This document shows positions 31,263 to 41,485 of a DNA stretch of 64,000 nt, piece by piece (the stretch's first letter is position 1; each line of letters opens with the position of its first letter). Both the position numbers and the translations under genes were made by a program. Under the pieces are notes generated by a model that made no database searches, was not told where the DNA came from, and saw nothing but the letters and a program-made list of their open reading frames with translations. The stretch comes from Rebecca billardiae RCC1528 (taxonomy: Eukaryota; Haptophyta): NCBI GenBank assembly GCA_965240325.2, contig OZ251242.1, positions 682,001-746,000 on the forward strand. The letters run 5' to 3'.

Positions 31263-31885
31263 GCCGCTCTCACCCGGGGCCCCTCGCGCCCGCACAGAGC
31301 GCGGCGTCCGCCTTCGTGCGGGGCCAACTCCCGAATTCCTTGGCCCGGTGAAACTCTCGGACGCTTTTCAGTTTTCTCGGGTCGGCGTGGTGGAAAAGCA
31401 GCGAGGCGGGTTGTCAAAATGCTGCACTATCTATGGGGGTACCCGCTTTTGGCGTTTCATATCATTGTGCCCCCCCCGCTGCCGGCTCAAAGTTGTAATC
31501 AGCGTCCCACTGGCGGTTACAGGGCCGATGGCGAACGGGTAGGAGCGGAGCCGAGCCTGAAGCTTTCAGCTTGGTCGAAACTTGCCCGCACCCGCGCCCA
31601 GCGTGCGCGCGCCTTGCAACGAGCCGAGAGTGAGCGCAGAGCGTCCGCGCACGCGCAAGCAAGGCGGGCAGGATAAGTGAGCGCCCCGCCGCCGAGCGAG
31701 CGAGGGCGGCTTGTACTGCTGCCCTTTGCCCACCGAGCGCCGGTGGGCGACCAATCCGAGCGGCGGTGCGGTGGACGAGGGTGGGCCCTCGCCCGGAATC
31801 GGGCGCGACGACGTCCGCCTTTAGGTCGAGCGGCAAGGCCGCGCCGCCCGCGCAGGGCTTCGACGGCGTGGGCGCGACGACGCGG
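31263..31885. promoter_or_regulatory. Shared upstream region between two divergent genes
   Basis: The syntaxin (minus) and the IQ/VTT-like gene (plus) start 623 bp apart in opposite directions, so this stretch must hold both promoters. No TATA box or known motif stands out. The plus frame stays open from 31766 but without an ATG before 31886. Confidence 0.5.
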
Positions 31886-34800
31886 ATGGCGACGGATGGC
31901 AAGCGCGTGCAGCCGGCCGCGGCGGCGACCACGTCGACGGGCGGCACCGCGCTCGACCTGGGCGGCAAGCGGCGGGGCGGCAGCCAGAGCGCGCCCCCCA
32001 TCCGCTCCAGCGCCACGCAGCGCCTGCTCGACACGCTGCTCGACCGGCCGGCGGGCGCGCTCGCCGTCGACGCGCCCGAGTCGTGGAAGCGCGCGTCGAC
32101 GACGATCCAGCGGCACACGCGCGGGCACCTGGCGCGGAAGCAGGAGGTGAAGCGCGGCGGGACGATGTGGAAGACCCACTTCGCGTACATGTACCTGCGC
32201 CAGCCCACGCCCCTCGAGTACGCGCTGCTCGCCGCGCTCGTGTTTGCGCACCAGGCTCTTTTCGTTCTCTTCTTCACCGAGCCCGGGTTTGGTGACGAGG
32301 CGTACCGCGCGGCGCGGCCGCTGAGCGGCGCGGCGGTGGCGCTGGGGTTCAGCGGGCTCGCCTGCTTCGTCGCGCTCAACCTCTTCGACGCGCACCTCTG
32401 GCGCCGCCCGTTTGTCCCCCTCAAGTATGCTCTGCTCGGGCTGTCGGCGCTGCTGCTGCTCGCGGGCGCGATGCTCGTCGTGGGCGTGTACCCGCAGGCG
32501 CCGCTCGCGGTGTACTTCCTCGCGGTGCCGACGCTGTACTACGCGCTGCGCCAGAGCGTGCTCAACATGGTCGCCATGCACCACTTCTTCAAGGGCATCG
32601 CCATCCCCTCCGTGATCGGCGGCACCATCACGCTGGTGGGCTGGATGGCGTGGGTCTTTGCGGGCAACGAGTGGGACGGCGAGCTGCGCCGCTGGTACTA
32701 CGAGCGCATGGCGTGCGAGCCGGACGCGCCCTCGTGCCTCCCCGCCGCCATCCTCTACTTCGCGCCGATGGGCACGGGCATGCTCAACATCGCAATGGGC
32801 GGCACGTGCTACCTGCTCTACCTCGGCGCAAAGCCGAAGCGGCGGCGCACGCTGCACGTGATGGTGCGGCTGCTGGGCGGCGCGATGCTGCTGGTCGTCG
32901 CGGCGGCGTACGTGCAGGCGGCGGTCTCCGGCGCCAACTCGCAGCTCGCGAACACCGTCCTCCTCTTCTCGCTCGGCGGGCTCGTGCTCACCGCCGTGCT
33001 CGTGGGCAACACGATTGGCTGGGAGATGCTACAGCAGCGCTTTCTCAACATCCCGCTCATCCGCAAGATCGCCGAGTCGCTGCTCTCGGACTGGGCCAAG
33101 GCGGCGATGCTCTTCGGCGGCTGGCTGCCGGTGCGCGCGCGCGCGCGCCGCGCGACACGCACACCGCCGCGCCGCCGCGCCACACACGGCCGCGCCGCCG
33201 CGCGCGCGCGCGCGCGCTCACCGCGAGGCCGCCCGCCCGCTCGCTTGCTCGCGCCGCGCGGCGCGCGCGGCGCAGTTCACCGTGTTCATGATCTCGAGCG
33301 CGGTCAAGCAGCAGGTGCGCATCTGCTTCTGGCTGCCGCGCGGCGAGACCGACTGGGAGGACGAGCGCACCGGCATGCGCGTCGTGCGCTCGCACCTGCT
33401 CACGCACTCGGCCAACGGCGCGCTCGAGTACGTGCGAGGCTGGCGCTGGGGGTCTGTGCTGAGCAAGACGATGTGGCTGGGGATCTTCTTCATGGTGATG
33501 AACGTGGGCTTCGGCAAGATGACCAACGTCTTCATCTCGTGGCTCATCCAGACGCTGCTCGAGGCGAACACCACCGTCGGCGTCGTCTGCGCCGTCTTCA
33601 TCGTCACGGGCGTCGTGCTCTTCATGATTCCGCCTGTGCCGGGCTTTGCCGTCTATCTGTGCGGCTCCTTCCTGCTGCCGCAGTTCCTGCCGTTCTGGCA
33701 GGGCGTGGTCGTGTCCGCGCTCATCTCGTTCGGCCTCAAGCTGCTCGCGCTCGTCATCCAGCAGAAGCTCATCGGCGAGATGATGGGCAGTGCGCGCCAC
33801 GCGCCACGCGCCGCCGCGCCGCCGCGCCGTCGCGCCGCCGTCGCCCTCCGCTCGCCGCGCGCGCCACCACGCTCAGCCGACGCGCGCGCCGCGCGGCGCG
33901 GCGCGGCGCAGACGCCATCGCCGTGCGCTCGTTCATCGGCGTGAACTCGCTGACGATGCGCTCGATCCGCAAGATCCTCGAGCAGCCCGGGCTCGGCCTC
34001 CCCAAGGTGTGCATCCTGGTCGGAGGGCCGGACTGGCCCACGTCTGTGACGACAGGCATCCTGCGGCTGCCTGTTCTGCAGATGGTCCTCGGCACCTCAC
34101 CCGTGCTCATCGTGGTGACGGCGGTGACGATGGCGGGCGCGTTCCAGCTGCGCAAGAACGAGGGCGGGATGTGGGCCTCCGTCTCGGACATGATGCTCGG
34201 CGTCGCCTCGGGCGTCATGTTTGGCTCACTCGTCGCCTCCGCCTACTTTATCGAGGTGCGCCGCCTTTTTGCGCCGCTTTTCTTTTTTTTTCTTTTTCCT
34301 GTTCCACTGTCTGCCCGATGGCGTCCCATCCGGCAGTTGCATTGCGCGCGCTCCCTCGCCTCGCCTCCCGTCCGCGCGTGGCCGCGCGCCCGGCGCCCCC
34401 GTGCGGCGGCTCGTCCCACCCCGCCCGCCCTCTCCGCGCGCGCCCCAACCCCGGGGGCACGGCGCAGGACACGTCGGAGAAGCACCGCGCCGAGCTCGAG
34501 GCACTGCCCCGGGACGAGGAGGTGGACGCGGAGGACCGCAAGAAGGAGGCGGCGACGCGGCTGCAGAACGAGGTGACCGCGTGGCGGAACAAGCGGCACC
34601 CCGTGCCGCTGTGGCTCAAGCTCAACCTGGCGATGGGCGCGACGCTGCAGATCATCACGTGCTACCTCGCGCAGTTCTTCTCCCTGTGCGGCGCGTCGCG
34701 CACCCGCCCTGCGCCCGGGCGCGGTTGCCGGGCGCGGTGGCTCAGGCCGCGTCGCGCGCGCGCACGGCGCGCCCCTGCGCTGCCGCCGCGCCGCGCTGAG

Positions 34801-35113
34801 CCGCGCGCCGCCGGACCCGCACCGCGCCGCCGGGCGCAGCCGATGCTTCCGCCCCTTCGAGATGACCGACCGGATCTCGGACCAGCTCGACGGCAGCTGG
34901 ACCAACCTCTTTCTCCCCCTCGGCCGCATCGTGCTGATTCTGTGGGCGGTGGGCGTGGTGAACATGGTGGTTTTCCGCGCGTGGGCGCAGACGCGCGTGC
35001 GCGCGGCATTAGCGCGGCGCGCGCGCAACGAGAGCCCCGTCAAAGCGAGCGAGGCGGGCTCGCCGCTGCCCAGTCAGAGGGCCCACGCGAATGTGAGCAG
35101 CTCGGTCGCATGA
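31886..35113 (+). CDS. Multi-pass membrane protein with IQ motif and VTT-like region
   Basis: Five exons keep frame: 31886-33130, 33276-33789, 33912-34255, 34468-34685, 34840-35113 (864 residues). An N-terminal disordered part is followed by an IQ motif (TTIQRHTRGHLARKQ, about residue 72), expected to bind calmodulin. Next come many hydrophobic segments (from LEYALLAALVFAHQALFVLF). Exons 2 and 3 hold VLFMIPPVPGFAVYLCGSFL and LPKVCILVGGPDWPTSVTTG. The PPVPG-x-x-x-Y-x-x-G stretch resembles VTT/TMEM41-type membrane proteins, which are linked to lipid scrambling; this match is tentative. A charged loop (KHRAELEALPRDEEVDAEDR) precedes the last two membrane segments. All introns start GTGCG. Head-to-head with syntaxin. 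Confidence 0.72.
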
Positions 35114-36159
35114 GCGCGAGGGTGGCGCGCGTGCCGGCTTGCGCGGCGCCGCCCTCACGGCTCACGCTCGGGCGTTGTCACACTGCTGGCGGACCGTCGG
35201 GCCAGCCGACTGCTTATTGGCTGGAGCAGCTGAGTAGTGAGTATGTACAAAGCGCTATGATACGACGGACGACGATATATGATGATGATCGTCACATCGT
35301 CATCGTCATACGGGAGTGGCATATCGTTCGGCCATATCCGCAGCGCATACTATGACTGTCAAAGACTATATGTAAACATACATTATATACATTTATACTG
35401 CATGTATATGTTCTACGGCTTCGGACTGTGCGGCACTTGACACTGCGCAGCCCGGCAGCGGGCCCTGGCGGCTGCTGCCGCTGGCAGCGTGTGACGACCG
35501 CGTGGCCCACGGCCACTCAGCCGAGTCACCGGGTCCGGACTCCGGCCCCGGGCGGTCCGGCGTCGGCGAGTGGTGCGGCGCGGGGCGTGAGCGCACAGCC
35601 GCCGCCGCATAGCCGCCGCAGGCCCCGCCGCCCGCGCGAGGGAGGAGGTGGCAGGGCCAGGGCCGCGGCCGGCCGGCCGGGGGCGATACAAGGCTGAGAC
35701 TGTCATGACGATGCTGCGGCTGCGGCCTGCGGCGGCTGACGTAGTAGCCCACCTAGTCCTAGCCGGCAAGCCTAGCCTGCCCAGCTCAGGCTCGGCTGGA
35801 GTCGAGCCTCCGACGGAGCCAGTGCGGTCGGCGCCTCGGATGCATGCTGTGAGGCGCACCGCGTGCCCCCACTGGCAGCCCCCACGCCGTCATCATCCGG
35901 ACACTTCGCGTGCGACGTGCCAGGCGCGGCACCGAGCGGCGCCGGTCGTGCTGGTGAGCCACTGCTGCAAGACGCGACGGTGCCTGTGGCTCGCTCGGGC
36001 CATCACGCCTGTGGCCGTGCCCACCGACCGCCACGTGCCGGCCAGCCTGGCCCGTTGCCGACGACGACACTCCACGTCGGCCAGTCCGAGCGAGCGGACT
36101 CGGACACTGAGATGCGCCACGTGAAGCCCAGGGCGCCGTCCGGTGCAGTCAGCCGCGGG
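35114..36159. other. Intergenic, no gene seen
   Basis: An AT-richer part (35220-35420) with ATGATGATCGTC-like repeats is followed by GC-rich sequence. Open frames around 35650-36120 have no recognisable domain. Confidence 0.45.
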
Positions 36160-36990
36160 CTAAGCGCGCTTGGACGCCGCGCCCTCCGCCTCGCCCTCCG
36201 CCTCGCCCTCCGCGCCTGCCACCGAGTACCCCCTGTAAGTCCCCATTGCCCGGTCCACCGCCATCACAAACTGCGCGTAGTTACACCGGCCGAGCCTGTG
36301 GTGTGACTCGTGCGCGCGCACGGAGTAGTCGACGAGGCCCGGGAGCAGGGTGAAGCGCGCGTCGTGCCCCGAGTGGTTGAGAGCGCTGAGCACCGTCTGC
36401 GCCGCGATGAAGACGCCCACCGCCGAGGCGTGCACGCCGGTGCTGAGCGCGGCCGCATAGAGCCCGGCCCACGAGCACGCGACTCCGAGGCACTGCTCGA
36501 CCGGGTGGACGTTGACGGCGTCGGCGAAGCCGCGCATGGGGTACACCATGCGGTGGTGATGCTTGTGCACGTGCGCGTACAGCGGCCGCCAGTGCATCAG
36601 CATGTGCACCGGCGCGTACACCACGTCCTGCACGACAAAGATTGCGGCGAGCGCGCACGCTGAGTTGGCGAGCCCGAGCGAGCGCGCGCCGCGATCGGCG
36701 AGCGGCGAGCGCAGCGCGAAGTAGGCGAGGTTGGTGACGAAGACGAGCTCGTGCACCGCGTTGATCGCGAGGAACAACGCGCTGCGCGCGTCAAGCGCCG
36801 GCTGCAGCTGAGGGGAGATGCGCGCGCGCCTGGACGGCAGCGGCGGCACGCGCGCCGCATGCATCGCTGCCCCAACGGCCGCGTCGGTGAGAAGCCCGCC
36901 CAGCTGCATGGCCACGATGATGCCCACGAGCTCATACACGCGCAAACCGAAGGGGTTGAGCAGCGCCCACGCCCATGCCGCGGCCTCCAT
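36160..36990 (-). CDS. Fatty acid hydroxylase / sterol desaturase family membrane enzyme
   Basis: 276 residues from ATG 36990 (MEAAAWAWALLNPFG); the frame extends further upstream, but that part overlaps the divergent gene. The family's histidine clusters are present: H129-x3-H133 (HMLMH), H140-H146 (HVHKHHH), H206/H210 (NHSGHD) and H227-H231 (HESHH). These bind a di-iron centre that hydroxylates or desaturates lipids with oxygen. Hydrophobic segments lie near 20-40, 72-95, 108-125 and 168-205, consistent with an ER membrane enzyme. The substrate (sterol, alkane or fatty acid) cannot be told. An acidic Glu/Gly/Ala repeat ends the protein before SKRA. No introns are seen. Confidence 0.82.
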   Translation of the reverse strand: MEAAAWAWALLNPFGLRVYELVGIIVAMQLGGLLTDAAVGAAMHAARVPPLPSRRARISPQLQPALDARSALFLAINAVHELVFVTNLAYFALRSPLADRGARSLGLANSACALAAIFVVQDVVYAPVHMLMHWRPLYAHVHKHHHRMVYPMRGFADAVNVHPVEQCLGVACSWAGLYAAALSTGVHASAVGVFIAAQTVLSALNHSGHDARFTLLPGLVDYSVRAHESHHRLGRCNYAQFVMAVDRAMGTYRGYSVAGAEGEAEGEAEGAASKRA

Positions 36991-37201
36991 GGCGCGCGCG
37001 CGCGACGACGCCTCCGCAGTCACGCCCGGCGAGGCGGGCGAGCGCAGATGCTCGAAGAGCGATCCAGTCTTATTAGGCGCGGATCCGTCGCGCCACTGAA
37101 CTCCAGAAAGCGGGATCCCGACGACGCCGATGGAGAGCTCCGTGCGTGGATCCGGCGCCCTTTCAAAGATGTTGCCCGGACACATCAACACGATCGGCGA
37201 A
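36991..37201. promoter_or_regulatory. Short bidirectional promoter region
   Basis: 211 bp separate the start codons of the hydroxylase (minus) and the SAM protein (plus). If the upstream ATG at 37130 is used for the SAM protein, the gap shrinks to 139 bp. Co-expression of the pair is an inference from this spacing. Confidence 0.5.
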
Positions 37202-37873
37202 ATGGCCGCCCCACGACACGTGGCCGGCCGTCTGGCGCTGCTCGCGCTCGTGGCGCTGGTGCGCGCGGCGGAGGAGCGTCCTGCCGACGCGCGCGCGTGG
37301 ACGCCCGCCCACGTTGCCTCCTGGCTCTCTGAGCTGGGCTACGCCGAGCACGCTGACGCTTTTGCTGCGCGCGAGGTCGGCGGCGCGCGTCTGGCCAAGC
37401 TCTCGGACAAGGCCATGCTCGACGAGCTGCTCGTCGTGGGCGCGGAGGAGCGAAGCGTGCTCCGCGCGGAGATCGACGCGCTCTTCGACGGCACCTCGCG
37501 CCGCGCCGCGCCGCGCCGCGCCGCATGGGCGCCCGACGCCCGCCTCCTGCGCGCGGCAGCGGCAGAGGTCCGAGCGGGCGCGGCGTCAGGTGCGGAGCGC
37601 ACCACCGGCATTGAGCCGCCACGCGTCGGCGCCGAGCGCCCGGTGCCCGAGTGGAGCGTGGCGGACGTGGAGACTTGGCTCGGCGCCGTCGGCCTCCCGC
37701 AGTACGCGCAAGCCTTCAAGTCGAAGCGCGTCGACGGCCGACGGCTTGCTCAACTCGACACGGCCGCAGCACTTGGCCGTGCGGTGCCTCCACTCGGTAA
37801 GCCAGCTGCGGCGGGACACCGAGAGCTGCTCGCGCAGGAGGTGCGGGAGCTGCTCGCGTGCGCGGTGGGCTGA
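37202..37873 (+). CDS. Tandem SAM-domain protein with N-terminal signal sequence
   Basis: 223 residues from ATG 37202; in-frame ATGs also exist at 37130 and 37169. The chosen start gives a signal-peptide-like segment (MAAPRHVAGRLALLALVALV). Two SAM domains follow: residues about 31-95 (WTPAHVASWLSELGYAEHAD) and about 150-215 (WSVADVETWLGAVGLPQYAQ). Each has the usual Trp start and a final helix. SAM domains mediate protein-protein contacts, including polymer formation. A secretory-pathway location for a SAM pair is unusual, so the hydrophobic start could instead be an anchor or a transit peptide. Partner and pathway are unknown. Confidence 0.72.
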   Translation: MAAPRHVAGRLALLALVALVRAAEERPADARAWTPAHVASWLSELGYAEHADAFAAREVGGARLAKLSDKAMLDELLVVGAEERSVLRAEIDALFDGTSRRAAPRRAAWAPDARLLRAAAAEVRAGAASGAERTTGIEPPRVGAERPVPEWSVADVETWLGAVGLPQYAQAFKSKRVDGRRLAQLDTAAALGRAVPPLGKPAAAGHRELLAQEVRELLACAVG

Positions 37874-38951
37874 CGTGGCGGGCCGGCACTGGGTCCAGAG
37901 CTGCTACTGCGTACGCATGTAAATAATGCCTTCTGCCTCTGGAATGCCCGCCCAACAGCGGATCGGGGTCGCCGACTGGGCCGGCCATCTTATTCATGCC
38001 GGCGCCGGTCAGCCTGGCACTCCGCAATAGGCTCTGGCTTCGGTTGACCCCTGCCAGAGACGGGCACTGCGAGCAATCCTTATTAGTCCTTTCATGAAGT
38101 CACTCGTGAAAACTGCCCACAGCCCCGAGGACTGGCCCCGGGCGGGGCCTCCCGTGAGCGGGCGGGGCGGGCCGGGGCGTGAGCTCTACTCACGCTCGGG
38201 CCGGCCTGGCCGAGGCGCCGCCTCTTCCTTCAGACCTTAATATTGTATGTAAATGGCCTTGTCGAGCGTTACCGGAGGCGGCGGAGATGTCTCACTTTGA
38301 CTACTCTCATTGTCTGCGGCACCGGGGCCGTGGGTCGCCGCCCGCCGCGGGTTCGGGGAATTGCGTGCGCTCCGCGCCAGCATAATAGCAGAATAAAAGC
38401 AGGCCGTGCAGTGACTAGTCACAGACTGAGACTCAGCCAGGCGAGATTTCCAGATTGACGCCCGCCAACTCTTCATCACCGACGGCGCCGCCCTGTTCAA
38501 TTTCATCATCGGCGACGGCTGGCGGGCCGAGGCCCGCGAGGCGGGCGTCAATCTGGCGCCTGCCCGCTGAGCTTGTGCGTGTCCTACTACAAGTACTGTG
38601 TGATAAGCTACCCCAGTCATGCCGCTTGATACACACCTTCCCCAACTGACAGTGGGGCTCTACATTCCCTACTACATCCTCATCCTGTCGTCGCGCGCTG
38701 TCGCATCGGCGCCCAGTCGGCGAGTTCGGACGACGACGTTTTGTGGACGACGGTGGGGCGAGGACGACGGGCGCTGGCGCGCCGCGAGGCGGCCGCAGCC
38801 CTCATCCAGGCCTCGCAGGCGGACGGCTGAACGAATTTTTCCGGCGGCGCTACCATCGGCGACGGCTTCATGGGCGGTGACAGTTGGCGGGCGTCAATCT
38901 CGCCTGCCTGAGCTGTGTGCGTCTCTTATTCTTAGTAAACTGTAGTAACTT
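37874..38951. other. Intergenic with inverted and direct repeats
   Basis: No gene is supported. CCAGATTGACGCCCGCC (38450-38466) and its exact complement (38540-38556) flank about 73 bp. The right arm with its downstream sequence (CGTCAATCT, then GTGCGT) recurs near 38890. This looks like decayed small transposon ends. Confidence 0.5.
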
Positions 38952-39037
38952 ACTGGTAACATGACGAAGCGTTTTGCCGCTACGCCACCTGTCGACTCTG
39001 GTAGCGAAGCGGTAAAACGCTTCGTCATCTTACCAGT
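38952..39037. repeat. Long inverted repeat just upstream of the oxidoreductase start
   Basis: Arms 38952-38981 and 39008-39037 match at 28 of 30 positions (ACTGGTAA, then ATGACGAAGCGTTTT) around a 26-bp loop. It lies 28 bp before the chosen ATG at 39066 and would form a strong hairpin in DNA or RNA. It may be a miniature transposon or a leader structure. Confidence 0.7.
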
Positions 39038-39065
39038 GCGTCTCTTACCGTATTCTTACTTACAA

Positions 39066-40241
39066 ATGAACTGCTGTAACGTCGCGACGCTGGACGCCGA
39101 CGACGCCGACGGTCCGCCCCAGACCCGACAGGGAGTGATGCGCGGCGCAACGATCTCCAAGCGATTCATCGAGCCCGAGCACGTGCGAGACGTGCTGTCG
39201 GTGAGCGATGACGTGCCTCGCCCCCCTCCCCCCAGCGAGGGGCAGCTCCTCGTGCGCGTGCTTGCCTGCGCACTCGCACCGGGGGACGTCAGGGTCCTGC
39301 GCGGCGACACGTTCATGCAGCGCCCGCGTTCGATGCCCTACGTTCCTGGCGGCGACGTATGCGGCGAGGTGGTCGAGGTGGACCCTGCGGACCCGTCTCG
39401 CTTCGCCGTCGGTGAGCGAGTCATCGCCATGTTCGTGCCTGACACGTCCCAGGACGGCCTTGCCGAGTTTGCGCTTGTGCGCACGGCGCATTGTGCGCAC
39501 GCACCACCTCGGCTCTCCGATGCGGAGGCGGCGGCGCTGCCGTCAAGTGCGCTTGTCGGCATGGTGCTCTCCAAGTACGTCAAGAAAGGCGACCGCGTCC
39601 TCGTGCTCGGCGGCGCGGGGGGCGTCGGCGCACACCTCGTCCAGTTCGTACGCGCTGCGCAGCCGGCGTACGTCGCCGCAACCACCTCGCGCGCGCAAGC
39701 ACTCCTCCGCGAGCTCGGGGTGGACCGTGTGATCGACTACTCGCGAGAGCGCTGGTGGGAGCTTCCCGAGCTCGTCGAGAACCCCGTGGACGTCATCTTC
39801 GACCTGGCGTCAGGGCCGGATGGGTGGCCCCGCGCTTGCGCCTCGCGAGCAGTGAAGCCAGCGAAGGCCGGCGGCCGATACATCCCGACGATGCCCGGCA
39901 CGGCGCGGCCTATCGTCAAGTCGGTGCTCGGAGTCCCCAAGCTGCTCGGGGCCATCGCAGCGCTCCAAGTGCACGCGTGGTTAAATCGCGCGTCGGTGCC
40001 GAGGCACATGTTCCCTACGCCCCTCGTACCTGCGCACCGCTCCGAATCGCCGGGCGCTCCCACCCCGGACGAGACTGTGATCGAGGAGCTCGCGCGCCGC
40101 ATAGCCGCTGGCGAGGCGCGGCCGATCGTCGACCCGGCGGGCCCGTTCCCGCTGACCGTCGACGGCATTGCGCGGGCGTTCGAGCTGCAGGCGAGCCGTC
40201 ATGCGCATGGCAAGGTGGTCGTGACGGTGGCAGCATTATAA
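39066..40241 (+). CDS. Zinc-independent quinone oxidoreductase-like MDR enzyme
   Basis: 391 residues from ATG 39066, chosen because the earlier in-frame ATG at 38961 lies inside the inverted repeat. The N-terminal GroES-like half (EGQLLVRVLACALAPGDVRV, then PYVPGGDVCGEVVEV) lacks the catalytic zinc ligands of alcohol dehydrogenases. The Rossmann half has the NADPH-binding GGAGGVGAHLVQF (about 181) and ELGVDRVIDYSRE. It ends with GKVVVTVAAL. Such enzymes reduce quinones or alpha,beta-unsaturated carbonyls with NADPH. The substrate is unknown. It is intronless and isolated between repeat-rich intergenic stretches. Confidence 0.85.
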   Translation: MNCCNVATLDADDADGPPQTRQGVMRGATISKRFIEPEHVRDVLSVSDDVPRPPPPSEGQLLVRVLACALAPGDVRVLRGDTFMQRPRSMPYVPGGDVCGEVVEVDPADPSRFAVGERVIAMFVPDTSQDGLAEFALVRTAHCAHAPPRLSDAEAAALPSSALVGMVLSKYVKKGDRVLVLGGAGGVGAHLVQFVRAAQPAYVAATTSRAQALLRELGVDRVIDYSRERWWELPELVENPVDVIFDLASGPDGWPRACASRAVKPAKAGGRYIPTMPGTARPIVKSVLGVPKLLGAIAALQVHAWLNRASVPRHMFPTPLVPAHRSESPGAPTPDETVIEELARRIAAGEARPIVDPAGPFPLTVDGIARAFELQASRHAHGKVVVTVAAL

Positions 40242-40774
40242 GCATCATCATGATCAGTCACGGACACTGTCACTGGGCGGCCGCTCGGTCACACACGGAC
40301 TCGCAAGCACACGTCCTGGCATGCGACGCGGGCAGGCTGCGTCAGGCTGAGAGCGACAGGCTACACGTACGAACATATACGGTGTGTATATATATACTGT
40401 TAGCATGCATCCGCCGACAATGAGTGCATTTGACGTTACGGACGGATGTCAACTGCCAATATATATAATATATAATCATATATGCTGCATCGGCATTGAT
40501 GAAATCATCAACTGATCGGCATATTGATGGCGCTCACAACTTGGTCCGTTGGGCGTGGCACGGCGGCCCCCCGTGCCACACGGCCACGCTCCTGGGCTTA
40601 TTTGCCGCTTTTGCCTTATTCCGTATTCAAATGCACCCGGCCACTTCAAGCCTAATGTTTCATTCAATGTATGGGGGTATTAACCAAGTGTGCACGTTAA
40701 ATCATAGTAAACTGTACTGATCAAGACGGTTCGGTTCGCCTGCTTTGGTTGTTGTTCGACGGTTGGCGGTCGCG
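40242..40774. other. Intergenic, AT-rich microsatellites
   Basis: A short TA run at 40386-40396 and a longer TATATAATATATAATC stretch at 40459-40484 are present. No gene is seen. It must contain the promoter of the gene at 40775. Confidence 0.5.
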
Positions 40775-41485
40775 ATGGCGTCCGACCTGCGCCACACGAC
40801 GGCCGATGGCATCGTGTGGGCACGTGGCATGTTCAAGGGCGCGGATGCGTGGGCCCGCGTCGTGTCCGACTCGGATGACGCAGAGCCCTACGGTAACAGT
40901 GAGGGCAAAGTGTGCATCAAGTACAAGAACACGCCCAAGGCGAATTGGTACTGGGGGGCCCGCGATTCGCTAAAGCTGCATTCTGCCGAGGACGCCGTGC
41001 CCGTGCCGAGCACACGGCGCTCGAAGCGCGGCATGTCGCCCGACGAACTGCGCGCGCAAGAAGAGGAGCAGCGCAAGCGGCCACGCGTCGCCGCGAATGG
41101 CAAGCTATACGGCCTCGCCGCCGCCGAGGAGAACCGCGCCGTGCATGCGCGCGGCAATGATCGCAAGGACAAGTGCGCCAAGTGCGCCAAGCCGCTCAGC
41201 ACCAGCGCTGGGGAGTTCGTGGGCTTCGTCGACATCGAGAAGGAGCGCACCGTCAAGCGCCACTTCGGTGGCGACTCACGGCGCGCGTGGTCAGGCACGT
41301 TCAGCCACGTGGAGCGCGAGTTCTTCGACCTCGAGTGCTGGGAGGTGCCCAAGAGCGCGCAGAAGTCGCTGCGCGGGCTAATCGACATCGCTGGCTTCGA
41401 GCAGGTAGCTGACGCCGCGCTGCGAGACCGCCTACTTTGCGAGAAGCTGCCGCTCGTCCACGGTGCGCGCGAGTGCTTGCAGTGA
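40775..41485 (+). CDS. Hypothetical nuclear-type protein, possible PWWP/Tudor-like N-terminus
   Basis: 236 residues from ATG 40775. The start DGIVWARGMFKGADAWARVV, with a later NWYWGARDSLKLH, resembles the beginning of PWWP or Tudor-like chromatin-binding folds, but the match is by eye and weak. A basic stretch (TRRSKRG, EEEQRKRPRV) could be a nuclear localisation signal. The second half has KCAKCAKPLS and a composition typical of a folded domain. No enzyme motif is visible. The gene is intronless with good codon composition, so it is probably real. Confidence 0.55.
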   Translation: MASDLRHTTADGIVWARGMFKGADAWARVVSDSDDAEPYGNSEGKVCIKYKNTPKANWYWGARDSLKLHSAEDAVPVPSTRRSKRGMSPDELRAQEEEQRKRPRVAANGKLYGLAAAEENRAVHARGNDRKDKCAKCAKPLSTSAGEFVGFVDIEKERTVKRHFGGDSRRAWSGTFSHVEREFFDLECWEVPKSAQKSLRGLIDIAGFEQVADAALRDRLLCEKLPLVHGARECLQ

